Assembly (NCBI GenBank): GCA_017481205.1
Contig: JAFUPN010000041.1
Coordinates: 1 to 64,000, forward strand
Source of the DNA: Clostridia bacterium
GTDB taxonomy: Bacteria; Bacillota; Clostridia; UMGS1810
Reading direction: 5' to 3'
Length of the DNA: 64,000 bases
Both the position numbers and the translations under genes were made by a program. This document shows positions 44,890 to 54,092 of this stretch, in pieces. The notes under the pieces were generated by a model, which did not search any database, was not told where the DNA came from, and saw nothing but the letters and a program-made list of their open reading frames with translations. How positions within the stretch are numbered: position 1 is the first letter of the stretch; every line of letters begins with the position of its first letter.

Positions 44890-45624
44890 TCATTTTACAT
44901 CCGGCACAAAGGCAGGCATAAGCTGCAGCTTGAACAGATTGTTCTTGTGCTTGGTATCAATCAGTTTTTTTGTCTCGGCATTGTCAATAACACCCTCGCG
45001 GATATATCTGTCCAGCTCTGCATAGGTAAAGCCGAGGTTTTCTTCATCAGTCTTGCCGCAAAGTCCGTCTATGGGAGTTTTATCAACCAATACATCAGGC
45101 AAACCGAGAATTCTTCCTATTGCCTTGACCTCAGTAACCGTCAGATTGCTCAATGGCGAAAAATCGCCTGCCGCATCACCGTATCTGGTGGAATATCCAA
45201 CCCAGTCCTCAGAAAGATTACAGGTGTTTACCACTCTACCGTTGCAGCTCTGAGAAATTGCATACAAAGTTGTCATTCTGATACGCGGCGGAATATTTGT
45301 CCTGGTCTGGTCGCTGATTTTCAGCTCGTCAGGCAGGCTGTTTGCAATACCGTCAACCGCTTCTTTTACATTGACGGTATAATGGCGTATACCCAGGTGC
45401 TCAACCAGCATATGGGCACATTCAATATCATTCTGAACACCGCAGGGCATAAGCACACCGATAACACGTTCCCTGCCTAGCGCCTCGGCACAAAGAGCCG
45501 CAGCAACAGAACTGTCCTTACCGCCGGAGATGCCGACTATCGCATTACAGCCGGGACCGTTTTCTTCAAAAAAGCTTCTTATCCATTCAACACAGTCATT
45601 TTTTATTTTCATCGCATCAAACAT
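44890..45624 (-). CDS. nadE: NH3-dependent NAD(+) synthetase
   Basis: About 244 aa, cytoplasmic. It amidates deamido-NAD to NAD with ATP and ammonia. The PP-loop is GISGGKDSSVAAALCAEALG; further signatures are NTCNLSEDWVGYSTRYGDAAGDFSPL and TPIDGLCGKTDEENLGF. There is no glutaminase domain, so ammonia is the expected nitrogen donor. Three Met codons lie close together; GGAGG is 8 nt from the one at 45624, which is taken as start. Promoter TTGACT-17-TAAATT lies at 45661-45689 with three direct repeats immediately upstream. Confidence 0.93.
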   Translation of the reverse strand: MFDAMKIKNDCVEWIRSFFEENGPGCNAIVGISGGKDSSVAAALCAEALGRERVIGVLMPCGVQNDIECAHMLVEHLGIRHYTVNVKEAVDGIANSLPDELKISDQTRTNIPPRIRMTTLYAISQSCNGRVVNTCNLSEDWVGYSTRYGDAAGDFSPLSNLTVTEVKAIGRILGLPDVLVDKTPIDGLCGKTDEENLGFTYAELDRYIREGVIDNAETKKLIDTKHKNNLFKLQLMPAFVPDVK

Positions 45625-45660
45625 ATACATACCCTCCATTTACTTCGGCTAATTAATAAT

Positions 45661-45689
45661 AATTTACCACAAAATCCCGCTAAAGTCAA
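45661..45689 (-). promoter_or_regulatory. Promoter of nadE
   Basis: On the minus strand TTGACT (45684-45689), 17-nt spacer, TAAATT (45661-45666), 37 nt before the start codon. Confidence 0.7.
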
Positions 45690-45692
45690 GAA

Positions 45693-45764
45693 AGTATAAA
45701 TTTAGTCATAAAAGACAGTATAAATTTAGTCATAAAAGACAGTATAAATTCAGTCATAAGGGAC
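45693..45764. repeat. Three 24-bp tandem repeats upstream of the nadE promoter
   Basis: Units at 45693-45716, 45717-45740 and 45741-45764; the first two are identical and the third has three changes. Each contains GTC-N6-GAC half-sites on the minus strand. The array starts 4 bp from the -35 box. Confidence 0.9.
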
Positions 45765-45811
45765 AGACTATTTGTAAGAAAGTGTACTATTTATATATTT
45801 CAACTCCCCTG

Positions 45812-45829
45812 CCCCTCAATCTTGAGGGG
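45812..45829. repeat. Hairpin CCCCTCAA-TC-TTGAGGGG
   Basis: Perfect 8-bp stem in the spacer upstream of the GT2 gene. No T tract follows on the plus strand; probably a repeat remnant or weak terminator. Confidence 0.5.
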
Positions 45830-45909
45830 ATTAAGGTTCACTTTCTTTTTATTCCGGAAATTACAACTTGAAACCAGTAATTTCCTACATAATAAAAAGG
45901 AATGATAGC

Positions 45910-46821
45910 ATGATTTCTGTCATAATTCCTGCATTCAACGAAGAGGCCTTGATATCGGATGCATACAAAGCAATAGCAAACGCCCTCGACAGATACAGAA
46001 TAAAAAGCGAGATAATATTCATAGACGACGGATCAACCGACAGTACATGGCAGTGTATCGAAAGACTAAGTAAAATTTGTAGCAATGTATGCGGCATACA
46101 TTTTTCAAGAAATTTCGGCAAGGATGCCGCTATATATGCAGGGCTTGAAAAAGCAGAAGGCGACTGCTGTGTGGTTATAGACTGCGATTTGCAGCATCCT
46201 CCCGAAAAAATCCCCGAAATGTACTCGCTGTGGCAGCATGGATATGAAATAATTGAAGGTGTAAAAAAACACAGAGGAAAAGAAAACGGTTTTCACAGCC
46301 TTTGTGCAAGGAGCTTTTACAGAATTATCGGCTCTGCCATGCACACAGATATGGCAAATGCATCGGACTTTAAGCTGCTGGACAGAAGGGTTGCCGAGGT
46401 TTTGGTAAATATGCCGGAAAGAAGTCCTTTTTTCCGTGCGCTGTCATCCTGGGTGGGATTCAGAAAAACCACCGTGGAATTTGAGGTACAGAGCAGGCAA
46501 AAGGGCAAGTCAAAATGGCAGGTAAAGCAGCTTGTGAAATATGCCATTGACAATATATCTTCTTTTTCTCCGGCACCCATGCAGCTGGTAACACTTGCCG
46601 GGATTCTCATGGTAACAATCGCGGCAGGACTCGGAATATATACATTTTTTCATCCGGTAAACAGTCAGATTATCTCTGTTATTCTCATTTTTTCCGGCGG
46701 TATTATCCTGATAAGTCTGGGAATCATGGGATATTATCTGTGGCGAATGTATGACGAGATAAAAGGCAGACCCCGATATATAATCTCCGGAATATGCGAA
46801 AAACGGAAAAAGAATGAATGA
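45910..46821 (+). CDS. GT2 polyprenyl-phosphate glycosyltransferase (GtrB/DPM1-like)
   Basis: 303 aa. The N-terminal GT-A domain shows ISVIIPAFNEEALISDAY, IIFIDDGSTDSTW and VVIDCDLQHPPEKIP (DxD-type motif), then the family strand GFRKTTVEFEVQSRQKGKSKW; two C-terminal membrane helices follow (LVTLAGILMVTIAAGLGIYTF and VILIFSGGIILISLGIMGYYL, each about 20 aa). These enzymes load a sugar onto undecaprenyl phosphate for transfer to cell-envelope polymers. AAGGA lies 8 nt before the ATG at 45910; an earlier Met at 45868 has no site. It stands alone, with a hairpin behind it. Confidence 0.9.
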   Translation: MISVIIPAFNEEALISDAYKAIANALDRYRIKSEIIFIDDGSTDSTWQCIERLSKICSNVCGIHFSRNFGKDAAIYAGLEKAEGDCCVVIDCDLQHPPEKIPEMYSLWQHGYEIIEGVKKHRGKENGFHSLCARSFYRIIGSAMHTDMANASDFKLLDRRVAEVLVNMPERSPFFRALSSWVGFRKTTVEFEVQSRQKGKSKWQVKQLVKYAIDNISSFSPAPMQLVTLAGILMVTIAAGLGIYTFFHPVNSQIISVILIFSGGIILISLGIMGYYLWRMYDEIKGRPRYIISGICEKRKKNE

Positions 46822-46844
46822 AGCAGATATCGGAAGGCAAAAAA

Positions 46845-46914
46845 ATAAGAGATAATAGCAGAGAAGCAGCACTGCATATACAACAGCTTTTATCTGCTCA
46901 CTATTATCTCTTAT
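46845..46914. terminator. Long hairpin between GT2 gene and tRNA-Thr
   Basis: Perfect 14-bp stem ATAAGAGATAATAG (46845-46858) / CTATTATCTCTTAT (46901-46914) with inner AGCAG/CTGCT pairing. Placed between convergent transcripts, so a bidirectional terminator is plausible though T-poor. Confidence 0.5.
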
Positions 46915-46938
46915 CTTTGGCAAGTTCACTTGCCGCCT

Positions 46939-47014
46939 TGGAGCTGGTGACGTGAATCGAACACGCGACCTTCTCATTACGAGTGAGATGCACTACCGAC
47001 TGTGCTACACCAGC
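46939..47014 (-). tRNA. tRNA-Thr (anticodon CGT)
   Basis: 76 nt with encoded CCA. Acceptor stem GCTGGTG/CACCAGC, anticodon arm TCTCA-CTCGTAA-TGAGA giving anticodon CGT (reads ACG), T-arm with TTCGATT. A promoter lies 30 nt upstream. Confidence 0.96.
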
Positions 47015-47043
47015 AAAAAAATTGATTTTTGAATACGAAATAT

Positions 47044-47072
47044 ATTATACAACAAAAATAAAAATAAATCAA
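47044..47072 (-). promoter_or_regulatory. Promoter of tRNA-Thr
   Basis: On the minus strand TTGATT (47067-47072), 17-nt spacer, TATAAT (47044-47049). Confidence 0.75.
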
Positions 47073-47165
47073 TACGTAAGAGCAAAATAATTCGTTTATA
47101 TATCATTTTCTTCTTCATCAACAGTAATCTTATGAGTATTTTTTATAAAATATGAATTTTCGCCA

Positions 47166-47194
47166 TTGATTTAAAAATCTATAAATGTTAAAAT
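47166..47194 (+). promoter_or_regulatory. Promoter of the GH130 gene
   Basis: TTGATT (47166-47171), 17-nt spacer, TAAAAT (47189-47194), 67 nt before the start codon. Confidence 0.6.
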
Positions 47195-47261
47195 CATTAC
47201 AGACGGCTTTGTGACATTAAAATTTAAAAATAATTTAAAATAAACGAAAGAAGGTATGACA

Positions 47262-48428
47262 ATGAACGTAGAAAGAATCAAGGTACTTACCGCAAAAAAG
47301 GATGTACTGTGGATGGATTTTACGGTATTGAATCCTGCAATTATTGAGTATAAGGATAAGCTGCTTATGCTGTTCCGTACCAAAGGAACAGAGGGCAAGG
47401 CATGGGACGATCCGGAAGCTCTCTATCCCATTGCCATAGGATATGGTATAAGCAGTGACAACGGAAGGACCTGGGATTTTGATTTTTCCCGCCCTGCACT
47501 GGCGCCAAGATGCGAGCTTGACATAAACAACGTATACATAACCAATAAATACGGCAAAAAAGTAGCAAATTTTGCAAACGGAAGTATTGAGGACCCGAGA
47601 TTGTTTATGATTGAGGACAAGTGTTATATGACAGTTGCCTGCCGCCTGTTCCCTATGGGTAATTTGTGGTGGAACAACTCACTGGTAAGACTGGTTCCCG
47701 ACTGGGCAAAAAATGAAGATAATCCCTTCGGAAAGTCCGCTAAAGACAATCCTACGGTTACCGTGCTGTATGAGGTTGACTTAGACGCTTTGATGGAAAG
47801 AGATTATGACAACGCATTTTTCTATCTGACACACTTATCAAATCCCGATTTCGGCGAAAACAGAGATATCGTATTTCTTCCCGAAAAACAGATGATTGAC
47901 GGTAAAATGCAGTATATTATGATGGAAAGACCGGTTGAGCCCTTCAGAAATCCTTTCCTCACGGCAGAGAAGCCCTCAATGGTATTTTCTGCAGCAGAAT
48001 CCTTCTTTGACTTTGTTGAACCCGACAACAAAAAAACTCTTATAACAGAACCGAAATTTGAATGGGAAGCAAATAGAATCGGTGCAAGTGCTCCTCCGCT
48101 GAGAATTGACGATAAGCACTGGCTGCTTTGCTATCACGGCAAGCAGGACGACGTGGTTGGTTATACTCAAAACTTTATGGTATTCAGAGACCGCGAAAAT
48201 GATTTTCCCGAGCTTATATATCATTTTGACGAAAGATTGATTACAGTTAAGGAAGAGTGGGAGATGCCCGGAGGATTCCATATTCCCTGCATTTTTGTTA
48301 CCGGTATGGTAAAAAAAGATAATCAATTGATTCTGTCCTACGGTGCAGGAGACGAAAGAGTTGGTATCATGTATATTGATTATGATGAGCTCTTGCAGCA
48401 TCTTAAGGACAATGGTGCGGATTTTTAA
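47262..48428 (+). CDS. GH130 glycoside phosphorylase, mannoside-type
   Basis: 388 aa, no signal peptide, cytoplasmic. The five-bladed propeller of GH130 is seen in DFTVLNPAIIEYKDKLLMLF, FANGSIEDPRLFMIEDKCYM (catalytic Asp region), EANRIGASAPPLRID, LLCYHGKQDD and ILSYGAGDERVGIMYI. GH130 enzymes phosphorolyse beta-mannosides (beta-1,4-mannosyl-glucose, mannobiose or mannose-GlcNAc) to mannose 1-phosphate; the subfamily cannot be fixed here. The ATG at 47262 has GAAGG 7 nt upstream; the Met two codons earlier is too close to that site. Monocistronic, ended by the terminator at 48444. Confidence 0.88.
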   Translation: MNVERIKVLTAKKDVLWMDFTVLNPAIIEYKDKLLMLFRTKGTEGKAWDDPEALYPIAIGYGISSDNGRTWDFDFSRPALAPRCELDINNVYITNKYGKKVANFANGSIEDPRLFMIEDKCYMTVACRLFPMGNLWWNNSLVRLVPDWAKNEDNPFGKSAKDNPTVTVLYEVDLDALMERDYDNAFFYLTHLSNPDFGENRDIVFLPEKQMIDGKMQYIMMERPVEPFRNPFLTAEKPSMVFSAAESFFDFVEPDNKKTLITEPKFEWEANRIGASAPPLRIDDKHWLLCYHGKQDDVVGYTQNFMVFRDRENDFPELIYHFDERLITVKEEWEMPGGFHIPCIFVTGMVKKDNQLILSYGAGDERVGIMYIDYDELLQHLKDNGADF

Positions 48429-48443
48429 TCAAATACAAAACAC

Positions 48444-48471
48444 GGGCTGCCTCATTTTTCAGAGGCAGCCC
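48444..48471 (+). terminator. Terminator of the GH130 gene
   Basis: Perfect 10-bp stem GGGCTGCCTC / GAGGCAGCCC, 8-nt loop, followed by ATTTTAAT. Confidence 0.85.
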
Positions 48472-48527
48472 ATTTTAATCAGAATATTTGTACAGAACGC
48501 AAAAAACAGCACAGGTTAAACATCATT

Positions 48528-49022
48528 CTACTCATTTATTTTTATATCCATAGTTTCAAAATCTGTCTGGATTTTTTGAGTATAATATGAGTTGGTCTGA
48601 TTCAGATGGATAGATTTTCCGCTTTCAAGCACAACCATTCCGTTTTTTATAAGAGCAGGAGATTCTACCGTCAGCTCCAGGTCATACCTCTCCGGGAGCC
48701 CTGTCTTAACTATGGTACCATCAGCACGGGTGAGATATTCGGTAGCGGGAGTTATGTTTTTGTCAACTATAGTACCTGAATATTTATCACTTGAGTGATC
48801 ATACAGCTTATCTCCGATTTCAACACCATCTAAAGTAAAGCTTCTGAGATTGCGTGCCTGAATGGTATAGGTAACGGTAGTCTCATACTCAACCACATCC
48901 GAATGTGCACTAAGATTAAATTTAAAATAAGTCATGGCAAGTGCCAGGACAACAATCAGAATCACACAGATGTCTATAATATTTATTTTTCCGAAAAGCT
49001 TGCCTTTGTTATCTATAATCAC
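48528..49022 (-). CDS. DUF4330 family membrane-anchored protein
   Basis: 164 aa with one N-terminal membrane helix (INIIDICVILIVVLALAMTYF) and an outside beta-rich domain; GVEIGDKLYDHSSDKYSGTIVDKNI is typical of DUF4330. Start codon GTG with AGGGGG upstream. Last gene of the envelope-polysaccharide operon and a paralogue of the gene before it. Function of the family is unknown; in Clostridia it often follows polysaccharide ligase genes. Confidence 0.8.
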   Translation of the reverse strand: MIIDNKGKLFGKINIIDICVILIVVLALAMTYFKFNLSAHSDVVEYETTVTYTIQARNLRSFTLDGVEIGDKLYDHSSDKYSGTIVDKNITPATEYLTRADGTIVKTGLPERYDLELTVESPALIKNGMVVLESGKSIHLNQTNSYYTQKIQTDFETMDIKINE

Positions 49023-49035
49023 AGCAGTATACCCC

Positions 49036-49503
49036 CTATTCCTTAATATCCAGGGCTACAATGTAGCCTGAGCCAACGTAATTATCGCTTTTAAGATAAG
49101 CTGCACATCCGATTTTCACCTTCTGACCTGCAAACTGGATGTTGCTCTCATTCATGGACGTAGGAGTTCCATGTATGGTTACATACACATCATACTTATC
49201 GGGATATTCCTCCACAGAATATGTGCCGTCAATGGTATTTGCGGCAATTTCGGTAGCTTTTTTTGTCTCAACATCAACAACCTTGCCGTAATAACCGCCC
49301 TTGACACTGTCGGTAATTTCGTCGCCGACCTTTATAACGGCCGCTTCTTCTTGGGTAAGCTGTTTTATTTCCACAGTAAATTCCACATCGCTTACTCCCT
49401 TGGAGCTTTCTACCTCTTTTCCGCTGATAATACTGTAGCCTGCTATGCAGAGCACTACTACCAGCAGAATTATTATTACATCAACAATTCCGAACTTTTT
49501 CAT
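49036..49503 (-). CDS. DUF4330-like membrane-anchored protein
   Basis: 155 aa, N-terminal membrane helix (VDVIIILLVVVLCIAGYSII) and outside domain with EVDEITDSVKGGYYGKVVDV-like strand order (as read: VIKVGDEITDSVKGGYYGKV). It resembles the following gene along its whole length. ATGA overlap of 4 bp with the GT4 gene shows coupling. Confidence 0.75.
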   Translation of the reverse strand: MKKFGIVDVIIILLVVVLCIAGYSIISGKEVESSKGVSDVEFTVEIKQLTQEEAAVIKVGDEITDSVKGGYYGKVVDVETKKATEIAANTIDGTYSVEEYPDKYDVYVTIHGTPTSMNESNIQFAGQKVKIGCAAYLKSDNYVGSGYIVALDIKE

Positions 49504-50630
49504 CTGTTTATACCGTCCTTTCCCAATGTACTGATATATACATTTTCTATATTTTTTGTATTAATTTCAGCTGTGAACTTTTTGTCAAAAATCCTTAAGC
49601 TGTTTTCTCCCAGTTTTTTTCTCAAGGTCTCATCGCTCATAAACATTCTGAGCTTATCTGCCAGGTCTGCAGAATCCTTTGTACGAAAGATAAGACCGTT
49701 GTCTCCATGGGTAACCACACCGGGATTTCCGCCGAAATCACTGACTATTGCCGGAACTCCGAGACTCATTCCCTCAAGCAGAGAAAGGCTGGTTGCCTCG
49801 GTGCCGTAAGAAGCATTCATATTTACATCAAGTATATTCATTATACCGGTTACATCGCTTACAAAGCCCGCCATAATAACATCATCAGCAATACCCAGCT
49901 CATTAGCCTTGCGGCGTATATTTTCCTCATAATCACCGGTACCTGCAATAAGAAGCTTGAATTTAAAGCCCTCGTCTCTGAGAAGCTTTACTGCTTCAAG
50001 GAGATATACATGACCCTTCACCTCGTTGAGCCTGGCAACAATGCCCAGCAAAAGCTCGCCGTCTGCCACATTGTATGCAGAGCGAAGAGCATTTTTTTCA
50101 TCCTCCGGGAGCTTTTTAAGCGGCTCCACACCGTTTTGAATAACCAGGATTTTTTTTGCATCAACACCTGTTGCTGTAAGGTTATCCTTAGCAGCCTCTG
50201 CAACAGCAATTATTTTGTCGGCGGTAGCATTGTTTACCATACCGTTGATAAGCTTGCCTATGCCCCTTGAAATTTTAGGACTCGGCTCAAAAACACTGTG
50301 GCGGGTATATATTATCTTAGCTTTTCCGTAAAGTCTTCCGGCTATACGGGCAGACATACATCCGTGAGTATGGATAATATCCGGAGCCTGCTCTCTAAAA
50401 ATCCTTTTCAGCGCACGTATTCCCTCTTTGCCCAAGGATTTGTCCGCAATGCCCCTGCAGGTGATATATTGTCCGCCGAGCTTTTCTATTTCCGGAGCAA
50501 GCAGACTGTTTTCGGGAATAACCGCAAGGACCTTGAATTTGCTTTTATCATAATGCTTGAGAAAGGTCAGTACACATTTTCCCGCACCGCCGATATTTGT
50601 ATCGGATATAACATTTATAACCTTAATCAT
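49500..50630 (-). CDS. Glycosyltransferase family 4
   Basis: 376 aa, cytoplasmic, GT-B fold. N-terminal NVISDTNIGGAGKCVLTFL and IIHTHGCMSARIAGRLYG; C-terminal nucleotide-sugar domain with LLGIVARLNEVKGHVYLLEA and the E-x7-E motif in SLLEGMSLGVPAIVSDFGGN. It retains the donor sugar and forms glycosidic bonds in a surface polysaccharide; the exact sugar is unknown. GGAGGAGG lies upstream; 8-bp overlap with the ligase gene. Confidence 0.9.
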   Translation of the reverse strand: MIKVINVISDTNIGGAGKCVLTFLKHYDKSKFKVLAVIPENSLLAPEIEKLGGQYITCRGIADKSLGKEGIRALKRIFREQAPDIIHTHGCMSARIAGRLYGKAKIIYTRHSVFEPSPKISRGIGKLINGMVNNATADKIIAVAEAAKDNLTATGVDAKKILVIQNGVEPLKKLPEDEKNALRSAYNVADGELLLGIVARLNEVKGHVYLLEAVKLLRDEGFKFKLLIAGTGDYEENIRRKANELGIADDVIMAGFVSDVTGIMNILDVNMNASYGTEATSLSLLEGMSLGVPAIVSDFGGNPGVVTHGDNGLIFRTKDSADLADKLRMFMSDETLRKKLGENSLRIFDKKFTAEINTKNIENVYISTLGKDGINR

Positions 50631-52503
50631 CAGGAGTTTCCTCCTCCTTCTTTGCTATCAAAACCCCGCAGGCTGTGAGAGCAAGTATTATATAAAACAT
50701 AAATACTATACGGTAGTTGTACCACACATTGTCAAACATACCCTGCAGCAGATAGCCAAACATACCCGCCGCAAGACCTGTTACCGTAGCCTTAAGCATT
50801 TTGTCCTTATGGATACGTATAACCGATGAAATAGTCATGCGGTAATATGTCAGGATAAGCGCAATAAAAGCTGCCAATCCCATAAAGCCGTTTTCTGTAA
50901 TAATCTGCAAATACAGGTTGTGCGAATGAGGCGCCACTATACCGGAATATGAATAATAGGGATATATCATATTAAATGCCTCAGTGCCCAAGCCTATGCC
51001 GCAGAGCCAATAGTCCTTCAGCATATCCAATGTGCCCATCCATATATAGACACGGTAGGATGTGGATGTATCGGCAGTATCTCCCACACTAAGCAGTCTA
51101 TCAACAACCGTCTGAGGCACAAAAAGCGGCGCAAAAAGCATGGCAATAATACCCAGCCATACCACCCTGCCGTCATAAAACATAAAGAAAAGCAGTATTG
51201 CAGCCATAAGACCTATCCAGTTTCCTCTGGAATAGGTATATATCATACAAAGGCTCAGAAGCCCGGTTATCACAATGCCCACAAGCTTGTTAAACCTTGA
51301 CGGGCGGGCAAGTATATAGCCTGCTGCAACAGGAATGAGCAGCAGCAGATATTCATCCAGTACATTTGGATTGCCAAAGGTGGATACAACTCTGGTCTTT
51401 ATATCCTCAAACATCTGAGTATCGGTCCAGGTAGTACCCTCTGCAAAACCGAATATATGCTGATATATTCCGTACAATGCCACAACAGCTCCGGCAAACA
51501 ACATGGATATTATCAGTGTATACAGCTGTCTTTTTGTCCTGACAGCATTGACCGTAAGATAATAGCTAAGTATAAACGCCAGGTAAACAAGGAAAATATT
51601 TATACTGTTTCCCCGAGCAAAGGATGTGACTGCAGATATAAACATAATGAGCGCCAGTATGGCAAGGGGAGCGTCAAGGGATGTGTGAACAAATTTATAA
51701 TTTTTGTCCGCCATAAGCCTGAGCACAAAAAACACAAAGCTCACCAACACCAGACCTACAACCGCCATAGTCGGTAAAAAAGGCATGAGAATCAGTGCCG
51801 CAAAAATACCTATACGATAATCTGCTGCCAGAGCACCGGCACCAAGAAGAGCAAGCATTATAACAGGTATATAGAAATTACCCGTAACAGCCGACGAAAT
51901 GCCCGCAACCAGACCGACAGCAAGATGACATAAAAGATACCCTGAAGAGCAAGAGACTGTATCTGCCGCAGAGGTAAGGGGCACATTTCCCAAAAAGCAA
52001 ATAAACTTTGCTGCAATGCTGTTTGAAAACAGAACCTTAAGTGATTTGTCCACAAGAATTGCCGCAGCCGAAACAACCGTTATCATGAAAACAACAGCCA
52101 TGGCTGTAGTGCTGAGACTTCCGTCAAACAGCTTGGGAACAGAATATCCCACAGAAGCGGCAAGCAGTGCTACACCGTATCCGCGGACAGATACTGTAAA
52201 GAAATTCTCATACCATGCGATAACGGCTTTAATCACAGAGGTTTTTGCAAAGAAGCCCGACACAGCAGACACAATTTTTGCAAAGAAACCAAACATAGAA
52301 CAAAGAATGCCGTATATAAGGCTGTTCTCAAGCTTTGAACCGGGATAGGTCTTGAACCAATCCGCAAAAAAGCTTTTTTCAGTGACCTTTACCCACAGCA
52401 AGCTTACGGATTTTTGAAGGGAACAAAACAAACTGTTGTCAAAAAAAGTCATGACAGCATGAAAGAATTTTACAAAAAAGCCTAATATAACACTGTTATT
52501 CAT
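50623..52503 (-). CDS. O-antigen ligase/polymerase family membrane protein
   Basis: 626 aa with about a dozen membrane helices. The Wzy_C/WaaL signature lies in the C-terminal half: FGNPNVLDEYLLLLIPVAAG, TYSRGNWIGL and GIGLGTEAFNMIYPYYSY...VAPHSHNLYLQIITENG. Such proteins polymerise or ligate lipid-linked oligosaccharides on the outer face of the membrane. The N-terminal 170 aa extend beyond the usual ligase and contain extra amphipathic segments. AAGGAG 7 nt before ATG; ATGA overlap with murJ. Confidence 0.87.
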   Translation of the reverse strand: MNNSVILGFFVKFFHAVMTFFDNSLFCSLQKSVSLLWVKVTEKSFFADWFKTYPGSKLENSLIYGILCSMFGFFAKIVSAVSGFFAKTSVIKAVIAWYENFFTVSVRGYGVALLAASVGYSVPKLFDGSLSTTAMAVVFMITVVSAAAILVDKSLKVLFSNSIAAKFICFLGNVPLTSAADTVSCSSGYLLCHLAVGLVAGISSAVTGNFYIPVIMLALLGAGALAADYRIGIFAALILMPFLPTMAVVGLVLVSFVFFVLRLMADKNYKFVHTSLDAPLAILALIMFISAVTSFARGNSINIFLVYLAFILSYYLTVNAVRTKRQLYTLIISMLFAGAVVALYGIYQHIFGFAEGTTWTDTQMFEDIKTRVVSTFGNPNVLDEYLLLLIPVAAGYILARPSRFNKLVGIVITGLLSLCMIYTYSRGNWIGLMAAILLFFMFYDGRVVWLGIIAMLFAPLFVPQTVVDRLLSVGDTADTSTSYRVYIWMGTLDMLKDYWLCGIGLGTEAFNMIYPYYSYSGIVAPHSHNLYLQIITENGFMGLAAFIALILTYYRMTISSVIRIHKDKMLKATVTGLAAGMFGYLLQGMFDNVWYNYRIVFMFYIILALTACGVLIAKKEEETPDD

Positions 52504-54065
52504 CTGACCGCTCCTTCCTTTTTGCTGAATTTTTTCATAACAAGCCCGAATATATCGCGGAGCTCGTTGACCCCAAGAATTATACAGCTTGCAAAATAAA
52601 CGATAACTCCCGCTCCTACCGGGACAAACAGACCGATAATCTTGCTGTCGGATTTTACAAGATTTTTTACAACGATTACAGCAACGCTCATTATAACTGC
52701 CGAAACAAGGATTTTTGCAAAGTACACTGCAGTATCACGGTTGAAATATGGCTTTCTCCTGTGAAGAATATACATCATGGAAAAGCCTATAATATTTGCC
52801 GCAACGGATGCGGAAAGCGCCAATGACCAATGCCCCATGTCAAAGAGCTTTACAAACACAAGGCTAAGCGCCACATTAACCGCAATGCCTATCATGGAAA
52901 CACGCATGGGCGTACTTCCGTCGTGCATGGCATAAAAGGCTTTGTTGCATATCTCCTGAATACCGTAGCCAAGCATACCCAGTGAGTAAAAAAACAATGC
53001 TGAGGAGGTAAGGCTCGTAGAATCCGCTCCAAAAGCCCCACGCTCATAAAATAAGCGGATAATGGGAGTTGACAAAAGCAAAAAGCCTGCCATAACAGGA
53101 GTTATGATAAACATTACATAACGGATTGCCTGACGTACAATATCCGTAAATTCTTTATCATCATTTTTTGCCGCAGCTCTGGAAAGAGACGGAAAAATCA
53201 AATTGGTTATGGCAAAGGTAAATACTCCCACCAGAATTATATACAGCTTGTTTGCATAGTCCAGAGCCGGAACGGCACCACCGCCTGCCATGGAAGATGC
53301 AAGACGTATATTGACCATGGTGTTTATAGGCTGAACCCATGTACTCACAATTATGGGAAGAGCAAGCTTTATCACCTTGCGTATACCGTCATTCCTAAGG
53401 CTCAGCACCGGACGGTAGGCATATTTCAGCTTCGCAAGGCTTGGAAGCTGTACTATAAACTGACTGCTCCATGCAACAAGCATTGCCACAGCCACACCGT
53501 GCACTCCGAACCTATCTCCGAACACTGCAAGATACACAAGAAGCAGACCGTTGGAAACAAGGCTTATTATTGCAGGGATATAAAACTCACCAAAAGACTG
53601 GAGTATACCCACAAAGCAATATGCAAGCCCGGTGAATACAATTGTCGGGAAAAGAATCTTTACAAGCGAAGCAGAAAGAGCAAGCTTCTCACTGTCATAT
53701 CCCCCTGCAATAAGCTGTACAAAGCCTTCGGAAAAGACAATTCCGACTGCGCTCATCACAAGAGTTATAAGAACAACCAGGTTAATAAAATAATTTGAAA
53801 ATTCAATTGCTTTTTTTCTGCCGTCTTTTTCAAGATATTCGTTAAAAATAGGGATAAAAGCCGAGGTTACCGCCGAGCCCAGAGCTATGTCAAAAAACAA
53901 AAGCGGTATTCTGCTTGCTGTGGAAAAAGCTATTGCTTCATTGGTACCTGTACCGTACATACCGGCAAGAACAATGTCTCTCAGCATACCGCAAATCTTT
54001 GCCATAAGGGTTGCCATCACCAGAAATCCGGCTGTAACAACGGTATTTTTTTTATTGATTTTCAT
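52500..54065 (-). CDS. murJ: MurJ/MviN-type lipid II flippase
   Basis: 521 aa, about 14 membrane helices (MVF family). N-terminal signatures TLMAKICGMLRDIVLAGMYG, and AIAFSTASRIPLLFFDIALG; middle FPTIVFTGLAYCFVGILQSFGEF (two halves); QEICNKAFYAMHDGSTPM typical of MurJ. It flips lipid-linked precursors; in an operon with a ligase and a GT it may serve peptidoglycan or the operon's own polymer (Wzx-like use). The site before ATG is weak (GGTGA). First gene of a five-gene operon, 27 nt behind the structured element at 54093-54360. Confidence 0.88.
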   Translation of the reverse strand: MKINKKNTVVTAGFLVMATLMAKICGMLRDIVLAGMYGTGTNEAIAFSTASRIPLLFFDIALGSAVTSAFIPIFNEYLEKDGRKKAIEFSNYFINLVVLITLVMSAVGIVFSEGFVQLIAGGYDSEKLALSASLVKILFPTIVFTGLAYCFVGILQSFGEFYIPAIISLVSNGLLLVYLAVFGDRFGVHGVAVAMLVAWSSQFIVQLPSLAKLKYAYRPVLSLRNDGIRKVIKLALPIIVSTWVQPINTMVNIRLASSMAGGGAVPALDYANKLYIILVGVFTFAITNLIFPSLSRAAAKNDDKEFTDIVRQAIRYVMFIITPVMAGFLLLSTPIIRLFYERGAFGADSTSLTSSALFFYSLGMLGYGIQEICNKAFYAMHDGSTPMRVSMIGIAVNVALSLVFVKLFDMGHWSLALSASVAANIIGFSMMYILHRRKPYFNRDTAVYFAKILVSAVIMSVAVIVVKNLVKSDSKIIGLFVPVGAGVIVYFASCIILGVNELRDIFGLVMKKFSKKEGAVR

Positions 54066-54092
54066 TACGGGTCACCGTGCCGCATGCATAGT

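Noticed and set aside
45693-45764. CRISPR-like repeats
   Set aside because: The units are contiguous with no spacers and only three copies; no cas genes nearby.
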